NCBI GenBank assembly: GCA_016709005.1
Contig: JADJEU010000002.1
Span: 496,001-560,000, forward strand
Source of the DNA: Crocinitomicaceae bacterium
GTDB lineage: Bacteria > Bacteroidota > Bacteroidia > Flavobacteriales_D > Crocinitomicaceae
DNA length: 64,000 nucleotides
Direction of reading: 5' to 3'
Under the pieces are notes generated by a model, which was not told the DNA's origin, searched no databases, and was given only the letters and a program-made list of their open reading frames with translations. Position 1 is the first letter of the stretch. The number at the start of each line of letters is the position of its first letter. Shown in pieces: positions 61,011 through 64,000 of this stretch. The position numbers and the translations under genes were made by a program.

Positions 61011-61811
61011 TCAGTTTGAAAACTGATTGCCACAATTAGCACAAAATTTTGCATCTGACTTATTTTCCTCAGCACAGTGCGCACATGTTTTGGTCTTCTT
61101 TTTTTCATCTGCAGCGCGACTATACTCTACCGCCGTAATTCCGGTTGGAACAGCAATGATGACGTAACCAATCAGCATGGTTAAAGATGCTAGAAATTTA
61201 CCCGCAATGGTTATTGGAACAACATCTCCAAAACCAACTGTAGTAACGGTTACGATTGCCCAATAGATACTTTGGGGGATACTTGAAAAACCCGGGTTTG
61301 CAGATTCCAAAACGTACATGACCGTACCTAGAAAAATCACCACCACAAACATAAAAACCATAAACACAGCAATCTTATAAAGGCTGCGTTGTAAAGCATC
61401 CAATAGAAGTTCTGCCTCACGCGAAAATTTTGTTAAGCGCAAAATTCTGAAAGCACGCATCAATCTTACAATTCGAATGGCCTGCATGGAATGACTGCCA
61501 CCAATAAATAAACCCAGATATGTAGGAAGTATTGCTAGAATGTCGATTAGCCCCCATAAACTAAAAATGTATTTCAGCGGTTTTGGATTTAAAAAAATAC
61601 GAAGTAAGTATTCTATTGAAAAAAGAATTGTAAAACCCCACTCGATATAATAATAGATCTCAGCGACCTCAGGGGCTGTATTAGGGATGCTTTCAAGAAC
61701 GACAACGATAAAACTAATCAGAATACAATACAGGAGAGCAAGGTCAAAATTTCGACCTGCTTTTGTATCTGAAAAAAATACGATTCGATAAAGTTTTTCT
61801 CTTATGCTCAT
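61011..61811 (-). CDS. Voltage-gated potassium channel with C-terminal zinc ribbon
   Basis: 266 residues, six helices. S4 has regularly spaced arginines (RIVRLMRAFRILRLTKFSREAE), and the pore helix and filter are WAIVTVTTVGFGDVVPIT (about residues 180-196) with the TVGFGD selectivity filter. The N-terminus (FRIVFFSDTKAGRNFDLALLYCIL) is that of prokaryotic Kv/KvAP-like channels. After S6 (GYVIIAVPTGITAVEYS) a short soluble tail carries two CxxC motifs (CAHC and CANC in KTKTCAHCAEENKSDAKFCANCGNQF), a zinc-ribbon that may bind metal or a partner. Selective K+ channel in the inner membrane; the stimulus besides voltage is unknown. Confidence 0.93.
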   Translation of the reverse strand: MSIREKLYRIVFFSDTKAGRNFDLALLYCILISFIVVVLESIPNTAPEVAEIYYYIEWGFTILFSIEYLLRIFLNPKPLKYIFSLWGLIDILAILPTYLGLFIGGSHSMQAIRIVRLMRAFRILRLTKFSREAELLLDALQRSLYKIAVFMVFMFVVVIFLGTVMYVLESANPGFSSIPQSIYWAIVTVTTVGFGDVVPITIAGKFLASLTMLIGYVIIAVPTGITAVEYSRAADEKKKTKTCAHCAEENKSDAKFCANCGNQFSN

Positions 61812-61934
61812 TGATTCTTCTAATTTACGATTATTCAGGGAGCACGCGAGAAAGTATTTGACTGAAATGAATTTGATTCTTGTTACTTTTTTTTATTTCT
61901 GTATTCTTGACGTAAATCAACCCAATTTCTCACC

Positions 61935-62915
61935 ATGAAACTCTCTTTCATTTTAGCTACGCTTTTTGGAATCTTTTGTGCTGCGTCTGTCTATTCAATT
62001 GAGCTCACCGAAGGTCAAACTTTTGCATTTGAACCGATCGATTACACCAAAACGCCCGTCTACAAACAAATTAAAAAACATCCAGAACATTATACCTACT
62101 TAGACAATGTGACAATATATCGTGTACTTTATTTAAGCGACGGCTTAAAAATAACCGGCTTAATGGCAGCTCCCAAATCTGAAGGAAAATTTCCGGTAGT
62201 TTTATACAACCGCGGTGGAAACCGTGAATATGGCTCCTTACTAGTAGGCGCCGCTACAGATATTTTAGCCCCTGTAGCAGCTGAAGGTTATATTGTGCTT
62301 GCTACTAATTATCGTGGTAATTCAGGGAGTGAAGGTCAGGAAGAATTTGGGGGTAGTGATGTAATGGACGTTGTTAATCTTGCAAAAACATGTTCTGTTT
62401 TTTCAAAAGCTGATAATTCTAAAATTGGTTTGTTTGGGGTGAGTCGTGGCGGAATGATGAACTATCTCGTACTGCGAAAAATGAACGAATATGGCTTAAA
62501 TATTAAATGTGTCATCAACATTGGCGGTATTGTCAATCTGGAAAAAACAATTGAATATCATCCAGAAATTGGAACCGTTTGTGAAGAAATTATACCAAAC
62601 TACAACACTAATAAATTTGCAGAACACCAAAAACGATCTGCCATTTTTTGGGCAAATGAATTACCAGATTCTTGTCCAATTTTAATTTTGCACAGCTATG
62701 ATGACGCTGCGGTTACGTATTTGCAAATTCCGTCTTTCGCAGATAGTCTGGACAAATACAACAAGCCTTATCAACTCATTTCTTACAAAGACGATAATCA
62801 CGGAATCATGAAACACAAATCACACGTGCAGCAGCAACTCCATTCATGGTTGTCAACTTATTTAAAATCTGAAGAAAAATTTGCAGGTGAATCCATGCGA
62901 GTTGTTGTGGATTAA
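61935..62915 (+). CDS. Secreted alpha/beta hydrolase (prolyl oligopeptidase-like)
   Basis: 326 residues with signal peptide MKLSFILATLFGIFCAASVYS. The nucleophile elbow is GVSRGGMM (G-x-S-x-G-G), within IGLFGVSRGGMMNYLVLRK. The acid aspartate is probably in HSYDDAAV, and the catalytic His in DDNHGIMKHKS. VVLYNRGGNREYGS near the N-terminus supplies the oxyanion hole, and GYIVLATNYRGNSGSEGQEEFGG is the usual S9 segment. No beta-propeller is fused, so it is closer to acyl-peptidases or esterases than to true POP. Periplasmic peptidase or esterase is the best description. Confidence 0.85.
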   Translation: MKLSFILATLFGIFCAASVYSIELTEGQTFAFEPIDYTKTPVYKQIKKHPEHYTYLDNVTIYRVLYLSDGLKITGLMAAPKSEGKFPVVLYNRGGNREYGSLLVGAATDILAPVAAEGYIVLATNYRGNSGSEGQEEFGGSDVMDVVNLAKTCSVFSKADNSKIGLFGVSRGGMMNYLVLRKMNEYGLNIKCVINIGGIVNLEKTIEYHPEIGTVCEEIIPNYNTNKFAEHQKRSAIFWANELPDSCPILILHSYDDAAVTYLQIPSFADSLDKYNKPYQLISYKDDNHGIMKHKSHVQQQLHSWLSTYLKSEEKFAGESMRVVVD

Positions 62916-62970
62916 TAAACTCTCTAATTAGTTTATAAAATTTTCTTGCGAGCCAGGGATTTATTTTTCC

Positions 62971-63012
62971 CGCAGATTTGCGCAGATTCTTTTTCGCAGA
63001 TTTACGCAGATT
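62971..63012. repeat. Two direct copies of a CGCAGATT-type repeat
   Basis: Two 18-nt copies (62971-62988 and 62995-63012) of CGCAGATTTgCGCAGATT differ at one base. Each is itself a tandem CGCAGATT pair. I recall the same word from many Bacteroidota intergenic regions. No function shown. Confidence 0.6.
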
Positions 63013-63081
63013 GGTTATGAACGTAGCTGAATCTCGATCACCAATTCCACTACCTTCAATACTATACTTCAGACAAACCTT

Positions 63082-64000
63082 TTACTTTTTCTTTGAACTT
63101 TGATTTTTGTGTTTGGATTTTTTCGCCTTGGGATGCTCCAAATCTTCTTTGATCAGTTTTTTCCAATCTTGTTCAGCCGGATCATTAAACGTAATGGTTT
63201 CAGTATATTCAGCTTTGTCAATATTTAAAACTTCAACCGGTTTTGTGATATAGGTTTCTACTTCTGCAAGTAAAGGTTTTTCTTCTTTGGAACAAAATGA
63301 AATAGCCTGACCTTTTTGTGTTCCACGGCCGGTACGACCAATTCTGTGAACATAATTTTCAGCTTTATCGGGCATATCGTAGTTGATTACAAAATCAACA
63401 TTAGGCACATCAATTCCACGCGCACTGACGTCGGTTGCAATCAAAATTTTTAGTTCGCCTTTTTTGAAATTTGATAAAACTGCTTCTCGTTCTTTCTGAT
63501 CACGATCACCGTGAATGGTATCGCTTTCAATTTGAGCGCGATCCATTGCTGCTTTCACACGTTCAGCACGCACTTTTGTACGAACAAAAACCAGCATTTT
63601 ATAGGTTGGATTTTCACGAATGAGTCGCTCTAAAAAAAAGCGTTTGTCATCCATTTCAATAAATGCCACCGCATGCGATACATTTTTTGAAACCGGATCT
63701 TTTGGTGAAATCTGAATCCGAATTGCCGATCCCTGAACTAAAGAATAGGCCAGTTTCTTAATCTTCTGATCAATGGTTGCTGAGAAAAAAAGTGTTTGTC
63801 TTTTTTTAGGGAGATACTTAATCAAATCTTCAATGTCTCCGTAAAATCCAAGTTCTAACATTCTGTCTGCTTCATCCAGAATCAGAATCTGAACATTGCC
63901 TAATTTGATATAACCCTGACTACCTAAATCAAATAAGCGACCAGGTGTGCTGACTAAAATATCAATACCATTTTCAAGCGCAGCAATTTGTTTGTCTTGC
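63082..64000 (-). CDS. DEAD-box RNA helicase, C-terminal portion (cut by window edge)
   Basis: The frame extends from a stop at 63082 through the right window edge at least to 63999, giving 305 residues. Present motifs in order: STPGR (Ib), LDEAD (II), FFSATI (III), then in the helicase C domain VFVRTKVRAERV, IHGDRDQKER, ATDVSARGIDVP (V) and YVHRIGRTGRG (VI). N-terminal motifs Q, I and Ia are beyond the edge. The C-terminus is basic (HPKAKKSKHKNQSSKKK), as in RhlE/CsdA-type helicases that remodel rRNA and mRNA at low temperature. ATP-dependent RNA unwinding is expected. Its promoter is outside the window. Confidence 0.95.
   Translation of the reverse strand, partial: QDKQIAALENGIDILVSTPGRLFDLGSQGYIKLGNVQILILDEADRMLELGFYGDIEDLIKYLPKKRQTLFFSATIDQKIKKLAYSLVQGSAIRIQISPKDPVSKNVSHAVAFIEMDDKRFFLERLIRENPTYKMLVFVRTKVRAERVKAAMDRAQIESDTIHGDRDQKEREAVLSNFKKGELKILIATDVSARGIDVPNVDFVINYDMPDKAENYVHRIGRTGRGTQKGQAISFCSKEEKPLLAEVETYITKPVEVLNIDKAEYTETITFNDPAEQDWKKLIKEDLEHPKAKKSKHKNQSSKKK

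Overview
The window is AT-rich chromosomal DNA from a Bacteroidota bacterium, most likely order Flavobacteriales (a Crocinitomicaceae/Fluviicola-like lineage is my guess, not shown directly). The evidence is consistent: several secreted proteins end in type IX secretion (T9SS) type A or 'gliding motility-associated' type B sorting domains, one carries SprB-type repeats, putative -7 boxes follow the Bacteroidota consensus TAnnTTTG, Shine-Dalgarno sites are mostly absent, and the housekeeping genes (SufS-SufE-SufT, DprA, RpoN, a cysteine-poor DksA-like protein) look like those of the phylum. There is no prophage, CRISPR array, rRNA or recognisable defence island.

Layout. 0-5.2 kb (minus strand): truncated polysaccharide flippase, enoyl-CoA hydratase, OmpA/PD40 envelope protein and an outer-membrane-type protein resembling 'toxin type 23' families. 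5.2-8.6 kb (plus): PagL-like lipid A deacylase, GIN-domain lipoprotein and vWA protein. 8.9-11.1 kb (minus): GT22-like mannosyltransferase and a DUF3108-like protein. 11.3-18.4 kb (plus): ALDH7-type aldehyde dehydrogenase, SDR, then two tandem T9SS paralogs, each frameshifted. 18.5-19.8 kb: aspartate kinase with an in-frame stop. 20.4-32.8 kb: secreted T9SS protein, 2-oxoglutarate dehydrogenase sucA-sucB, a lipoprotein-YqaE fusion, dprA, and rpoN with a PAP2-like and an M48 protease gene. 32.9-42.9 kb: small lipoproteins, divergent hxlR/doxX, tRNA-Arg(CCU), RDD protein, a frameshifted pterin synthase followed by a frameshifted T9SS protein, YD-repeat protein, and a phosphatase-superfamily enzyme. 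43-49 kb: dksA-like/lspA, sufT/sufE/sufS, and an overlapping glutamine transaminase/omega-amidase pair. 49-64 kb: T9SS protein, secreted tyrosine phosphatase-like protein, a 2068-residue alpha-2-macroglobulin, a GIY-YIG nuclease gene bracketed by palindromic repeats, DUF1456, SLC13 transporter, K+ channel, secreted alpha/beta hydrolase and a truncated DEAD-box helicase.

Three themes stand out. (1) Five genes are broken by small indels and one by a nonsense codon; most indels sit in short T runs or other tiny tracts, so sequencing error, recent decay and slippage must be separated. (2) The GIY-YIG gene at 58.6 kb is enclosed by two direct and two inverted copies of a REP-like palindrome and extends through the inner inverted copies into flanking DNA, which looks like a small mobile or repeat-spreading module. 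This is the best candidate for a little-described system here. (3) For several genes the TAnnTTTG box ends only 5-9 nt before the start codon, suggesting leaderless or nearly leaderless mRNAs.
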